DNA from: Clostridium transplantifaecale
GTDB taxonomy: Bacteria > Bacillota > Clostridia > Lachnospirales > Lachnospiraceae
Direction: 5' to 3'
Assembly (NCBI RefSeq): GCF_900626075.1
Contig: NZ_UYZY01000001.1
Span: 1,116,001 to 1,180,000, forward strand
DNA: 64,000 nucleotides
Below are positions 44,162-52,313 of the stretch, piece after piece (within the stretch, counting starts at the first letter, position 1; each line of letters opens with the position of its first letter). The translations under genes were made by a program, and so were the position numbers. The notes under the pieces are model-generated. The model did no database searches and was not told the origin of the DNA. It saw nothing but the letters and a program-made list of their open reading frames with translations.

Positions 44162-44969
44162 CCCGTCTGCCCTCCTGTCCCTCTCTCAGTGCGCCGATAC
44201 GTCCGGCCGCCCGGCCGATGAGGACGCCTGCCAGATATTTCCTGTACTCCGCGCTGCCCCTCATATTGGTTCCGTAAGTAAAACGGGCGGCCAGTTTCTC
44301 CGCCTCAGCGCGCCTCTTCTCCCCATCCAGGACGGAAAGCAGGCCTTCCGTTTCAATGACCGACGCCCTGGCCGGCCTTGCCCCGACCGCCAGGCGTGTC
44401 ATTCCGTTATCATCCTCCGAAACGGCAACAGAGAGCACCGGGAAATCCACCGCCTCATTTCTCATCATCTCATAAGCGGCTTTTCTGCCCGTCTTCTTCA
44501 CAACGAGGGCGGTCATAATATCGCCGTCTGCCTTCATGGCCACAAACTCGGAAAGGGGAATCCTCCCGCCCCTGTAAAGCTCCACCCACGAGTCCATGAC
44601 AAGAAAACAGGTCAGGATGTCGGAAAACCCGAATCTTCCGAATATGCTTCCTCCCACCGTGGCGCAGTTTCGAAACTGCGTTCCCACAATGTGACAGACA
44701 CAGTCCTTTGCCGCCCCGGACATAAAATCATTCAGCCCTTTATGCAGCTCCAGCTGACGCAGGGAGACCATAGCTCCAATCCGGAATTCCTCCTCCGTCT
44801 CCTCGATCCGATCCGATAGAAGATCGCGAAGATCCAGGAGTGTTCCGATATTCCTGCTCTGCAGACGCAGAAAACAGAATCCACCCGCTATCACCGCCGA
44901 CTTTTTGGCATTCATTGCGAATGCCTCTTCCAAATTCTTTGGTTTAACATAATTTTTATAATGAATCAC
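44139..44969 (-). CDS. FAD-binding subunit of the molybdenum hydroxylase
   Basis: A 276-residue protein of the CoxM/XdhB type, starting with GTG at 44969 behind ACGGAGG. FAD contacts are expected in AVIAGGFCFLRLQ and in GTQFRNCATVGGSIFGRF. The GGF-C-F loop differs from the usual AGGTDL, so FAD contact may be slightly altered. It is the first gene of the cluster FAD - 2Fe-2S - Mo - nucleotidyltransferase. Confidence 0.92.
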   Translation of the reverse strand: MIHYKNYVKPKNLEEAFAMNAKKSAVIAGGFCFLRLQSRNIGTLLDLRDLLSDRIEETEEEFRIGAMVSLRQLELHKGLNDFMSGAAKDCVCHIVGTQFRNCATVGGSIFGRFGFSDILTCFLVMDSWVELYRGGRIPLSEFVAMKADGDIMTALVVKKTGRKAAYEMMRNEAVDFPVLSVAVSEDDNGMTRLAVGARPARASVIETEGLLSVLDGEKRRAEAEKLAARFTYGTNMRGSAEYRKYLAGVLIGRAAGRIGALREGQEGRRDESDMQD

Positions 44970-45054
44970 CGATTTATCCTCCGTATTAATCCGTGCCGTA
45001 TGGCTGCCGTTTTGCGGCTAAGAGGCTGTTTGGCCTCAAACACGGTTTACAGAT

Positions 45055-45083
45055 ATTTTACCATAGAGCTCAATTTAGGACAA
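45055..45083 (-). promoter_or_regulatory. promoter of the molybdenum hydroxylase cluster
   Basis: On the minus strand TTGTCC (45083-45078) and TAAAAT (45060-45055) are 17 bases apart. An ~85-base leader follows and includes a GAGGCC..AACAGCCTC hairpin before the GTG start. Confidence 0.6.
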
Positions 45084-45163
45084 GGAAAAAGCGGCTCGCG
45101 CCGCTTACAGAGTGCCGGGAAACCGGCGCTCCGTAAAATTCATTGCTGCCGCCGCTTTCTTTC

Positions 45164-45331
45164 CTATCTTCCATTATTATCGCGGCGCCCCTGCGCGCCC
45201 CTGTGCTCAATTTTGTCGCCTGTCCTCCTGCCCGCCTCCTTTTTTTCTCTCGCGAGTTTCTCGCTGCAGGCGAGGCAGTCTTCATCAATTTCGTATACGC
45301 TGTTTCCTTCTATTATTAAACGGGTGCTCAT
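45164..45331 (-). CDS. small hypothetical protein with Cys pair-like motif
   Basis: A 55-residue protein starting MSTRLIIEGNSVYEIDEDC. The ATG at 45331 has a GGGGGAAAG site; the frame is open 22 codons further but without one. The N-terminal half is a short beta-hairpin-like part ending in DEDCLACSEKL, and the rest is strongly basic (KKEAGRRTGDK). I recall similar short proteins in Lachnospiraceae, of unknown role. It is divergent from the 45451 gene, with 119 bases between. Confidence 0.55.
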   Translation of the reverse strand: MSTRLIIEGNSVYEIDEDCLACSEKLAREKKEAGRRTGDKIEHRGAQGRRDNNGR

Positions 45332-45450
45332 TCCCACTTTCCCCCTGTAATTTTCATCGTACTTTAGTATATGCGGCAATTTCCAAAGCGTCGGCATGAT
45401 CCTTTCTTTTTGCGCATATATTTAGGCAAGGAATTAAGAGGTATTGTCCC

Positions 45451-46098
45451 ATGAGCAATGAACAGACTTTAAAATTGACAGAGCTGGATTATCTGACGGC
45501 CGCCCCTCATCTTCAGATGATAAAAGCCGCCCTTCCCTACATCAATATACAGGAACAGCGTATCTTCTCCCTGCTTGTAAAAATTGGTGAACTGCAGCGA
45601 ACCGTACAGTTGTTTGGAAACAGTGAGGAAGGTGATCTCAGCATCTGTTCCCTGGAAGAAGACGCGCCGGCTTCCCCGGTGGATATGTTAAATGCAATGA
45701 AACCGTTCGGCACAGAGGCCGAGCAGGACTTTATCGATCTGATTGTCAACTTTCTGCAGGGCTCCCAGCTTTACCAGTCCTATATGGACAGTATGGATGA
45801 ACCCGATCAGGAAATCCCCAGGCGGGAACCGGAACATGTGCAGGGACAGGAACACAGGGCCGACAGCCGTACGGGATATTCGTCCGCCCAGAATAACCAG
45901 AGCAGCCAGAACAGCCAGGGGAACCAGAACGGGTCCGGCGGACAGAATAGTTCCGGTGGGCATAACGGACAAAACGGCAGGAGAAACGATTTCTTCCGTT
46001 TCCCCATGGACCAGCTGAAAAATATACTTCCACCCGATCAACAGTCCAAACTGGAGACGGCCCAAATGCTGATGCAGACCTTTCAGCAGTTCTCGTAA
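45451..46098 (+). CDS. hypothetical protein with Gln/Asn/Gly-rich linker
   Basis: A 215-residue soluble protein. Residues 1-110 are mainly helical (LDYLTAAPHLQMIKAALPYI); residues about 130-175 are a low-complexity linker of Asn, Gln, Ser and Gly (NQSSQNSQGNQNGSGGQN), and the end is helical (PPDQQSKLETAQMLMQTFQQ). The helical parts look like an adaptor with a flexible middle. AAGAGGT precedes the ATG. It is followed by a second small gene with which it may work. The family is not recognised. Confidence 0.7.
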   Translation: MSNEQTLKLTELDYLTAAPHLQMIKAALPYINIQEQRIFSLLVKIGELQRTVQLFGNSEEGDLSICSLEEDAPASPVDMLNAMKPFGTEAEQDFIDLIVNFLQGSQLYQSYMDSMDEPDQEIPRREPEHVQGQEHRADSRTGYSSAQNNQSSQNSQGNQNGSGGQNSSGGHNGQNGRRNDFFRFPMDQLKNILPPDQQSKLETAQMLMQTFQQFS

Positions 46099-46243
46099 CA
46101 CACCCTGCTCCGTTACATAGAACGGCAGCCGCCCTCCCTGCAGCCGTGTCCGCGGCGGGACCGTCCGGAGACAAAGCTCAAACCAAAAGCATGAAACTAC
46201 CCGACCAGAAACAGATCATAACAAGCAGAAAGGAAATTAGACC

Positions 46244-46519
46244 ATGAATGAGAATTGGAGACAGGATCCGCGCCTGAAAGGAATGGATGAACAAAAACTG
46301 AAATATTTGACCGAGCTGGCCGACAAAGCCGGAAAAACACCGAAAGATAAACTGATGCCCTTATTAATGAGCATGGCCGCCGGAAACAACGGAATGAATT
46401 TTAATGATCAGGAGACGGATTTGATTGTATCGATTCTCACTTCAGGAATGAATCCCGCACAGAGAAAACAGGTAGAAACCCTGCGCACCCTGTCGAGGAA
46501 GATGGGAAACCGGAAATAG
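46244..46519 (+). CDS. small helical hypothetical protein
   Basis: A 91-residue helical protein (WRQDPRLKGMDEQKLKYLTE, then PLLMSMAAGNNGMNFND). AGAAAGGA precedes the ATG. The C-terminal part (LIVSILTSGMNPAQRKQVET) resembles in style the C-terminal helices of the preceding gene product, so the two may be functionally linked. The family is not recognised. A hairpin follows the stop. Confidence 0.65.
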   Translation: MNENWRQDPRLKGMDEQKLKYLTELADKAGKTPKDKLMPLLMSMAAGNNGMNFNDQETDLIVSILTSGMNPAQRKQVETLRTLSRKMGNRK

Positions 46520-46526
46520 AACATTG

Positions 46527-46566
46527 AAGGCCGCTGCAGGCAGTAACCGGCAGCGGCCTCTGTTTC
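46527..46566 (+). terminator. terminator after the small helical gene
   Basis: AGGCCGCTG pairs with CAGCGGCCT around 14 bases, followed by CTGTTTCGTATTTTTC. It is moderate in strength and lies between convergent genes. Confidence 0.65.
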
Positions 46567-46587
46567 GTATTTTTCTCATCTATCCCA

Positions 46588-47277
46588 TTACCTGATCGAC
46601 AGAAGCGCCGCCTTTGTCGCATGGATCTGCGTCGTATCAAACACGGGTAATGCCGTATCCGCCTCCCGGATCAGCATTCCAATCTCAGTGCAGCCAAGAA
46701 TCACTCCCTGCGCACCGGCAGCCGCCAGCTTATCGATAACCGCCAGGTATTTCTGTTTGGACGCCTCCGAAATGATTCCCCGGCACAGTTCTTTAAAAAT
46801 CACTTCATTGATTTCTTCAATCTCCTCTTCCTCTGGAATCAGAACTTCAATTCCGGCGCCAACCAGCTTTTCTTTATAAAAATCCTGCGTCATCGTATAT
46901 TTTGTGCCAAGCAGAGCCACCCGGTTAATCCCGCTTTGCAGCAGAATGTCTGCCGTCGCCTCGGCAATATGGATAACCGGAATCCCGATGTGCGCCTCTA
47001 TCTGCGGCACGACCTTATGCATGGTGTTAGTGCAGATGACAATATAATCGGCTCCCGCATTTTCAAGCTTCTTTGCTGCCTCCGCCAGAACCTCCCCTGC
47101 CCTGTCCCACTCCCCGTCGGACTGGTACTTCTCGATCTCCTCAAAATCCACGCTGTACAGCAGTATCTTTGCGGAATGCAAACCTCCCAGCTCTTCCTTA
47201 ACCACCTCGTTGATAATCTTATAATAGGTGACGGTGCTCTCCCAGCTCATTCCGCCAATCATCCCAATTGTTTTCAT
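46588..47277 (-). CDS. aspartate/glutamate racemase family protein
   Basis: A 229-residue protein. The two catalytic cysteines lie in IVICTNTMHKV (about residue 82) and ILGCTEIGML (about 195), and the N-terminus GMIGGMSWESTVTYY is the usual start of the family. Members racemise aspartate or glutamate in a cofactor-independent way, giving D-amino acids for the cell wall or signalling. GGGAGG precedes the ATG. It seems to be a single gene. Confidence 0.94.
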   Translation of the reverse strand: MKTIGMIGGMSWESTVTYYKIINEVVKEELGGLHSAKILLYSVDFEEIEKYQSDGEWDRAGEVLAEAAKKLENAGADYIVICTNTMHKVVPQIEAHIGIPVIHIAEATADILLQSGINRVALLGTKYTMTQDFYKEKLVGAGIEVLIPEEEEIEEINEVIFKELCRGIISEASKQKYLAVIDKLAAAGAQGVILGCTEIGMLIREADTALPVFDTTQIHATKAALLSIR

Positions 47278-47340
47278 CTTAAATGCCTCCCGCCTGTGTC
47301 AATCGGACAAGAAAGAGTCCTGCCCTGAGGTTTTTTCATA

Positions 47341-47469
47341 TCACAGGCTCACTTTCCTGTGATAGAAAAAACAGACGCCGGATGCGGAACGGTTTTCCCC
47401 CGCCTCCCCCCGCAAAACGGTTTCGGCCGCGTCAGAAAATCCTGTCCGCCATCCGGCGTCCTGTTTTTC
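47341..47469 (-). terminator. long terminator structure after desulfoferrodoxin
   Basis: On the minus strand CAGGACGCCGGATGGCGG (from 47464) pairs with CCGCATCCGGCGTCTG (to 47371) around a ~60-base internal region, followed by TTTTTTC. A second hairpin (TCACAGG..CCTGTGA, 47341-47362) comes next. It ends the desulfoferrodoxin transcript. Confidence 0.75.
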
Positions 47470-47471
47470 AA

Positions 47472-47852
47472 TTAGATCTCTTTTTTCCAGAGTCCGTGCA
47501 GATTGCAGTACTCATAAGCGGCAACCGCCTCATCAGTCTCACTTAAAACAAACTCAGCAGCCGGTTTCATCTCCGGGTTCAGATATTTAATCTGAACGCC
47601 TTCTTTCGTCTCAAGGGCAATCCACTGGATATAGTGCTGCTCCATCATCGGATGCTCCACTTCGCCTACCTTTACGGTAACCTTAGAACCCTCGGCCTCT
47701 ACTGCAGGTACATGCTTCTCAAACGCTCCATCCGTACTTCCCGGAACAAGCTCCGTCATCTTCTGACCGCAGCACATAACCGGCACTCCGCTGTTTTTCA
47801 CGTAAGTAATAATGTTACCGCAATGCTCACAGACATAAAATTTTAATTCCAT
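47472..47852 (-). CDS. desulfoferrodoxin (superoxide reductase)
   Basis: A 126-residue iron protein that reduces superoxide to peroxide in anaerobes. The N-terminal desulforedoxin domain has CEHCGNIITYV and VMCCGQKM (four Cys). The catalytic iron site has HPMMEQHYIQWIAL and the closing CNLHGLWKKE, giving the His and Cys ligands. The start at 47852 has AGGAGG; eight more codons are open upstream but lack it. Length and both metal sites are complete. Confidence 0.96.
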   Translation of the reverse strand: MELKFYVCEHCGNIITYVKNSGVPVMCCGQKMTELVPGSTDGAFEKHVPAVEAEGSKVTVKVGEVEHPMMEQHYIQWIALETKEGVQIKYLNPEMKPAAEFVLSETDEAVAAYEYCNLHGLWKKEI

Positions 47853-48029
47853 CTTTCTTTTCCTCCTGATTTCCACATATGTAACCGTTCCGTACCTTCC
47901 GGACCGTTTCCATATATTTCTTTTTATGTATATTCATTATATTTGTTTTAGATACAATATACAAGCAAATATTAATTACTTATAACAATTCACCGCCTCA
48001 TATCTCATGCTTCACAATCCACAGTAACA

Positions 48030-48350
48030 TTAAAGCAACATAGTGGCAGCAACCTCCCCCTGAGAAATAAAACAACTAACCTGCCGCAGGCCGGTTTTTG
48101 GAATACAGCGAAAACCTCGGCGTCTTCAGTCCCGATCCATAACCTGCCCGTGGGGAAGAAGGGAGAAAAAGATTCCGTAGGGAACCTGGGAGTCCATCGG
48201 CACTTACCGAGGTTTTTTCGAGGTTAGTGTCCGCTATGTACTCCAAAGAGCGCAAGCGTTTCCCGCAGGAACTTTTTCTGCCCGGATTCCCCACCCGCGA
48301 CAACCTAAAGCCCGGGACTGAAGACTCATAACCTCCCCATTCCACCCCGC
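48030..48350. repeat. half copy of the palindromic repeat family
   Basis: Only one arm is present. The inner flank starts at GTAGTGGCAGCAAC-like sequence (48040-48053) and the hairpin spans 48120-48329 (subtype B), with GCGTCTTCAGTCCCG facing CCGGGACTGAAGACTC. A shortened outer flank (AACCTCCCCATTCCACCCCGC) follows. The opposite arm is absent. It lies between desulfoferrodoxin and the TPP riboswitch promoter. Confidence 0.88.
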
Positions 48351-48374
48351 ATTTTTATATTTCCCAAAAAACAA

Positions 48375-48403
48375 TTGATTTCCCATCCTTTTCGTGCTAC
48401 AAT
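48375..48403 (+). promoter_or_regulatory. promoter of the thiamine-precursor transport unit
   Basis: TTGATT at 48375-48380 and TACAAT at 48398-48403, with a 17-base spacer, about 60 bases before the riboswitch. Confidence 0.7.
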
Positions 48404-48461
48404 CAGTAATCGATAAGAAGACTGCTTTCACAGACTTTTTACCATTATAAATCAAAAAAGA

Positions 48462-48550
48462 AACAGGGGAGCTTGTAGAACAGGCTGAGAGGAAATTTAA
48501 AATTTCGACCCTTTACCTGATTTGGATAATGCCAACGTAGGGACGTGAAA
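48462..48550 (+). promoter_or_regulatory. TPP riboswitch (THI element)
   Basis: The sequence shows the conserved blocks of the thiamine pyrophosphate aptamer in order: AGGGGAGC, then GGCTGAGAGG, GACCC, ACCTGATTTGGATAATGCC and AACGTAGGGA. It is followed at 48564-48592 by an intrinsic terminator. It should reduce expression of the ABC transporter genes downstream when TPP is abundant. Confidence 0.95.
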
Positions 48551-48563
48551 TACTGTACATACT

Positions 48564-48594
48564 ATCCCGCCATTATCCGGCGGGATTTTTTATA
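48564..48594 (+). terminator. riboswitch-controlled terminator
   Basis: ATCCCGCC pairs with GGCGGGAT around a short loop (ATTATCC), followed by TTTTTTAT. It lies just after the TPP aptamer and before the first transporter gene. Confidence 0.88.
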
Positions 48595-48694
48595 TCATAT
48601 GCCGCTATGCGTCCGCGCTCGGCGCGAGAGTCCGGCGAGCCGGCCACTTTCTTGTTACTGACTATTTGACTTTTTCTATAAACAGGAGATCCCA

Positions 48695-49453
48695 ATGAAA
48701 AAATATTATAATAACCTCACCCCGGCCCTTTTCATTCTCGTTCTGCTCCTTCTGTGGGAAGGGGCCGTACAGTTTTTTCAAATTCCCCTGTATGTCCTTC
48801 CCTCCCCGGTGCAGGTGATAAAAACACTGGCAGCCGAACTTAACACACTGGGAGGCCATGCAGCCGTTACCGTTATTGAAGCCCTCTCCGGCATTGCGAT
48901 CTCCCTTGTACTGGCGCTTGTACTCGGCATCCTGATGGACTGTTTTCCTGTTGTCAAGCAGGGACTTTATCCGATTCTCGTCGTTACCCAGACAGTTCCC
49001 ATGATTGTCCTGGCCCCGATTCTTATCATCTATATGGGTTTTGGCGTGGCTCCGAAAATATTGACCGTCGTACTGATGTGTTTCTTTCCTATTGCGGTCA
49101 GCTTCTCCGATGGGCTCGCCCAGGTGGATGAAGAATATGTCCACCTCACCCGCTCTTACGGCGCGGGAAGATGGGAGACTTACCGCCTTGTAAAAATACC
49201 TGCCTCCATCCCGTCTCTGCTGTCCGGCCTGAAGGTAGCGGCCACTTACAGCATCAGCGGCGCCGTGGTAGGCGAATGGATCGGCTCACAGAAGGGACTC
49301 GGCTATTATCTTTTGAGGGTGAAAAACAGCTATATGCTCGACAAGGTATTTGCCTGCGTCCTTGTAATCATCTTTTTGAGCCTGTGCATGAACGGACTGA
49401 TCCGCCTTTACCAGTTCGCTGCCCTTCCCTATCTGAAACGGAATAACAATTAA
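48695..49453 (+). CDS. ABC transporter permease for a thiamine precursor (ThiX type)
   Basis: A 252-residue membrane protein with about six helices of the BPD_transp_1 (SsuC/TauC-like) class. The EAA loop is around SYGAGRWETYRLVKIPASIP, and another landmark is VGEWIGSQKGLGYYLL. ACAGGAG precedes the ATG. It is the first gene after the TPP riboswitch, so the cargo is probably a pyrimidine precursor of thiamine (HMP or formylaminopyrimidine), as in ThiXYZ systems; that is inference from the riboswitch and family. Confidence 0.93.
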   Translation: MKKYYNNLTPALFILVLLLLWEGAVQFFQIPLYVLPSPVQVIKTLAAELNTLGGHAAVTVIEALSGIAISLVLALVLGILMDCFPVVKQGLYPILVVTQTVPMIVLAPILIIYMGFGVAPKILTVVLMCFFPIAVSFSDGLAQVDEEYVHLTRSYGAGRWETYRLVKIPASIPSLLSGLKVAATYSISGAVVGEWIGSQKGLGYYLLRVKNSYMLDKVFACVLVIIFLSLCMNGLIRLYQFAALPYLKRNNN

Positions 49454-49487
49454 CACTGCGTTTGCAGATTTTAACGTTCATTTATTA

Positions 49488-49568
49488 AATGATGCAAAGC
49501 CTTCACTGCTCCCACACGCTGCTTTTAAGCGGAATTTGGACCATAACCCGAATTGCCCATGCATCATT
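49488..49568 (+). other. intercistronic inverted repeat between permease and binding-protein genes
   Basis: AATGATGCA at 49488-49496 and TGCATCATT at 49560-49568 can pair around a 63-base loop within the 144-base gap. It may set the relative amount or stability of the binding-protein message. There is no terminator T run. Confidence 0.4.
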
Positions 49569-49597
49569 TTGAATAATCACACCAAAGGAGAAAAATT

Positions 49598-50689
49598 ATG
49601 AAAAAGAAATCACTTGCAATCCTGTTAACCGCTGCCCTGGCAGCAGGTACGCTGGCAGGCTGTTCCCAGTCCTCCGGCACCGCAGAGCCGTCTTCCAATC
49701 CGGCTGCGGCAGAAACCGGGAAATCTTCCTCCGGCGCGGAAAAGACGGAGGAGTCTTCCGGTGAAGCTTCCGCGAACTCCGGAGAGTCTCAGGATGTCAC
49801 CGTCATTCTCGACTACGTGGCCAACACAAACCATACCGGCATGTACGTTGCCCTGGACCAGGGATATTATGAGGAAGAAGGACTGAACGTCAATATTATT
49901 GAACCAACCGAGGGCGCTACCGCCACCCTTATTGCCGTTGGTAAGGGTGATTTTGGAATCAGCTATCAGGAGGACGTCACTATTGCCCTCACCGCTTCCG
50001 ATCCCCTTCCAATCAAAGCCATTGCAACCATAATCCAGCATAACACCTCCGGTTTTGCAACCTATGAAGGAAAAGACATCAAATCCCCGAAAGATTTTGA
50101 AGGCAAAACTTATGCAGGCTGGGGCGGCCCGGGTGAAGAAGCCGTATTAAACGCCGTTATGACAAAGGAGGGAGCCGATTTCTCCAAACTCAGCATGGTC
50201 ATCTCCGACGGTTCCGGTTTTGAGGCACTGAAAGATAACGCCGATATCATGTGGTTCTTTGAGGCCTGGGACAATGTGAAATGCCAGTTAAATGATTTCC
50301 CAATCGAGTATATGCCGGTCCGCGAACTGGATGAGCGTCTGGACTACTATACCCCTGTCATTATTGCTTCCAACGACACGTTGAAGAACAAACCTGACAC
50401 GGTGAAAAAGTTCCTGGCCGCCACGGAAAAAGGTTACGAATACGCAATTCAGAATCCAAAGGAAAGCGCCGCCATCCTCCAGAAATATGCTCCCGACTAT
50501 CCTCTTGAAATGCTGGAAGTATCCCAGGCCTATCTTGCCGATAAATATTCGGAGGATGCCAGTCAATGGGGCGAAATGAAAGACGAAGTCTGGGACAGAT
50601 ACACGGACTTCATGGTTGAATACGGTGTAATTGACAAAGCCATTCCGGCTTCCGACTGCTATACCAATGAATTCCTCCCTGCGAAATAA
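49598..50689 (+). CDS. thiamine-precursor-binding lipoprotein (ThiY/NMT1 type)
   Basis: A 363-residue lipoprotein. The signal ends in TLAGCSQS; a Ser/Glu-rich linker follows, then VTVILDYVANTNHTGMYVAL, DQGYYEEEGLNVNIIEP and DFGISYQED, typical of the NMT1/THI5-like binding fold. The CxxxC of yeast Thi5 is not seen. It would deliver the pyrimidine precursor to the permease. AAAGGAG precedes the ATG. Confidence 0.93.
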   Translation: MKKKSLAILLTAALAAGTLAGCSQSSGTAEPSSNPAAAETGKSSSGAEKTEESSGEASANSGESQDVTVILDYVANTNHTGMYVALDQGYYEEEGLNVNIIEPTEGATATLIAVGKGDFGISYQEDVTIALTASDPLPIKAIATIIQHNTSGFATYEGKDIKSPKDFEGKTYAGWGGPGEEAVLNAVMTKEGADFSKLSMVISDGSGFEALKDNADIMWFFEAWDNVKCQLNDFPIEYMPVRELDERLDYYTPVIIASNDTLKNKPDTVKKFLAATEKGYEYAIQNPKESAAILQKYAPDYPLEMLEVSQAYLADKYSEDASQWGEMKDEVWDRYTDFMVEYGVIDKAIPASDCYTNEFLPAK

Positions 50690-50706
50690 GAAAGGACAGA
50701 TGTACT

Positions 50707-51441
50707 ATGAAACTGGACGTATCCGGCTTATCTTTTTCCTATGAAAACAAAAAACTGTTCGAGGCCCTGGATTTTTCTATCGAAGAAGGGGAATTTGTAA
50801 GTCTCCTCGGGCCATCCGGCTGCGGAAAGTCGACGATTCTCAAGCTCCTGACCGGGGTCATCAAGGCGGAAACCGGCCTGATTCAGGTGGACGGCCGGAC
50901 CGTGAACGGACTATCGGAGCATTTTGCTTACATGCCCCAGAATGATCTCCTGTTCCCCTGGAAAACAATTCTGGAAAACGTCTGCCTTTACGGACAGATT
51001 CATGGTTCTTTAAATGAGATGAAGCGGGAAGCCGCGGAAAACTTTCCTGCTTTCGGCCTGGACGGATATGAAAATAAATATCCGTCCGCCCTTTCCGGAG
51101 GCATGAGGCAGCGTGCCGCCTTCCTGCGCACCGCACTGTGCAAGGCAGACATCCTGCTTCTGGACGAGCCGTTCGGAGCCCTCGATGTCATCACGAGAGG
51201 TGATATGCAGGACTGGCTAATTGGGATGAGAGCCAGGTTAAACCGTACGGTGCTCCTGGTCACACACGATATGGATGAGGCGCTCTATCTCTCTGACCGG
51301 ATTCTGATTCTCAACCAGACGCCGGCCCGTATCACCTGTGAAATCACAATCCCGGACAGGGAAAGAAACAGGGAATGGCTCTACCGGCAGGGAGAGCTGA
51401 GGCAGAAAATCCACTCAGAAATCATGTCGGGACGAACCTGA
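50707..51441 (+). CDS. ABC transporter ATPase (ThiZ type)
   Basis: A 244-residue ATP-binding cassette. Walker A is GPSGCGKSTI, the Q-loop is YMPQNDLLFPW, the signature is LSGGMRQRAA, Walker B is ILLLDEPFGALD and the switch histidine is LVTHDMDEA. The Q-loop and length match SsuB/TauB/ThiZ ATPases. It lies 17 bases after the binding-protein gene and powers the import. Confidence 0.95.
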   Translation: MKLDVSGLSFSYENKKLFEALDFSIEEGEFVSLLGPSGCGKSTILKLLTGVIKAETGLIQVDGRTVNGLSEHFAYMPQNDLLFPWKTILENVCLYGQIHGSLNEMKREAAENFPAFGLDGYENKYPSALSGGMRQRAAFLRTALCKADILLLDEPFGALDVITRGDMQDWLIGMRARLNRTVLLVTHDMDEALYLSDRILILNQTPARITCEITIPDRERNREWLYRQGELRQKIHSEIMSGRT

Positions 51442-51488
51442 GATGATTCGCCAAAAGGGATATTGGACACCAGACAGGAGGTATCAAA

Positions 51489-52313
51489 ATGGAACAGGCT
51501 AAAATGGAGCAGACCAGAATGGAACAGACCGATTTAAGGTTTTTATGCGATGCCCACGCCCATATCGGCTCCCGCGAAGAACTCAGGGAGCGCAGGGAAA
51601 GCAAGATTCCCTCTCTCCTGTGCGCTTCCAATCCAGTGGAGGCGCAAAGGCTGGCCGCACTGTGTTCCGAACCGGAAAACGAAAGCTTTCTCATTCCCAC
51701 CTTCGGCCTTCATCCATGGTATGCGGACCGCTTCCGGATCACCGATATGGAACCGTTTTTTTCACAGTGTTCCGTTATCGGGGAGATTGGAATGGACAGC
51801 GTCTGGTGTGACGTCCCCCTGGACATTCAGGAAAAGGTGTTCACCGGACAGCTCGCCATGGCAAGCGATATGAAAAAGCCAGTGATTCTCCACACAAAGG
51901 GGCAGGAAGAAAGAATCGCCTCCCTGATCTCCGATTTTCCCAATACCTATCTGGTACACTGGTACTCCTCCCCCGAATTTCCGAAACAGTATCTGGAACT
52001 TGACTGCTATTTTTCCATCGGGCCGGACGTCTGGTGGAATCCCGATGTAAGAAAACTCGCCGCCGGCCTTCCGTCCGACCGGATTCTAATTGAAACAGAC
52101 GGTCTGGGAGCCGTAACCTGGTCCTTTGATGAGGCTCCGAAAGAACTTCGCACTCAAGACGCTGAGGACGCATCCTCTTCCGTCCGTTCCTCCCTCTCCT
52201 TCACCCTGGCGCAGACGGCAGAAATCCGGCGCCTCCCGGTGGAAGAAGCCGGATCTCAGATTGTCCGAAACTTTTATACATGTTTTAAACTGGATTGTCA
52301 CAAATCCCGATAA
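51489..52313 (+). CDS. TatD-family metal-dependent hydrolase
   Basis: A 274-residue protein. Metal ligands fit the TatD pattern: DAHAHIGS at the start, GEIGMDSV, VILHTKGQ, LVHWYSS and IETDGLGA near the end. The N-terminus has a short repeated motif (MEQAKMEQTRMEQT). AGGAGG precedes the ATG. It follows the ABC transporter by 47 bases in the same direction. A salvage hydrolase for thiamine-related compounds is possible, but TatD enzymes are usually DNases or peptidases with no such link. Its 3' end overlaps the serpin gene's 3' end by 29 bases. Confidence 0.87.
   Translation: MEQAKMEQTRMEQTDLRFLCDAHAHIGSREELRERRESKIPSLLCASNPVEAQRLAALCSEPENESFLIPTFGLHPWYADRFRITDMEPFFSQCSVIGEIGMDSVWCDVPLDIQEKVFTGQLAMASDMKKPVILHTKGQEERIASLISDFPNTYLVHWYSSPEFPKQYLELDCYFSIGPDVWWNPDVRKLAAGLPSDRILIETDGLGAVTWSFDEAPKELRTQDAEDASSSVRSSLSFTLAQTAEIRRLPVEEAGSQIVRNFYTCFKLDCHKSR

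Noticed and set aside
48595-48690. Second regulatory RNA between the TPP terminator and the first transporter gene
   Set aside because: Only short GC-rich inverted repeats (GCGC..GCGC, CCGGC..GCCGG) are seen; nothing matches a known class and no strong stem is evident.
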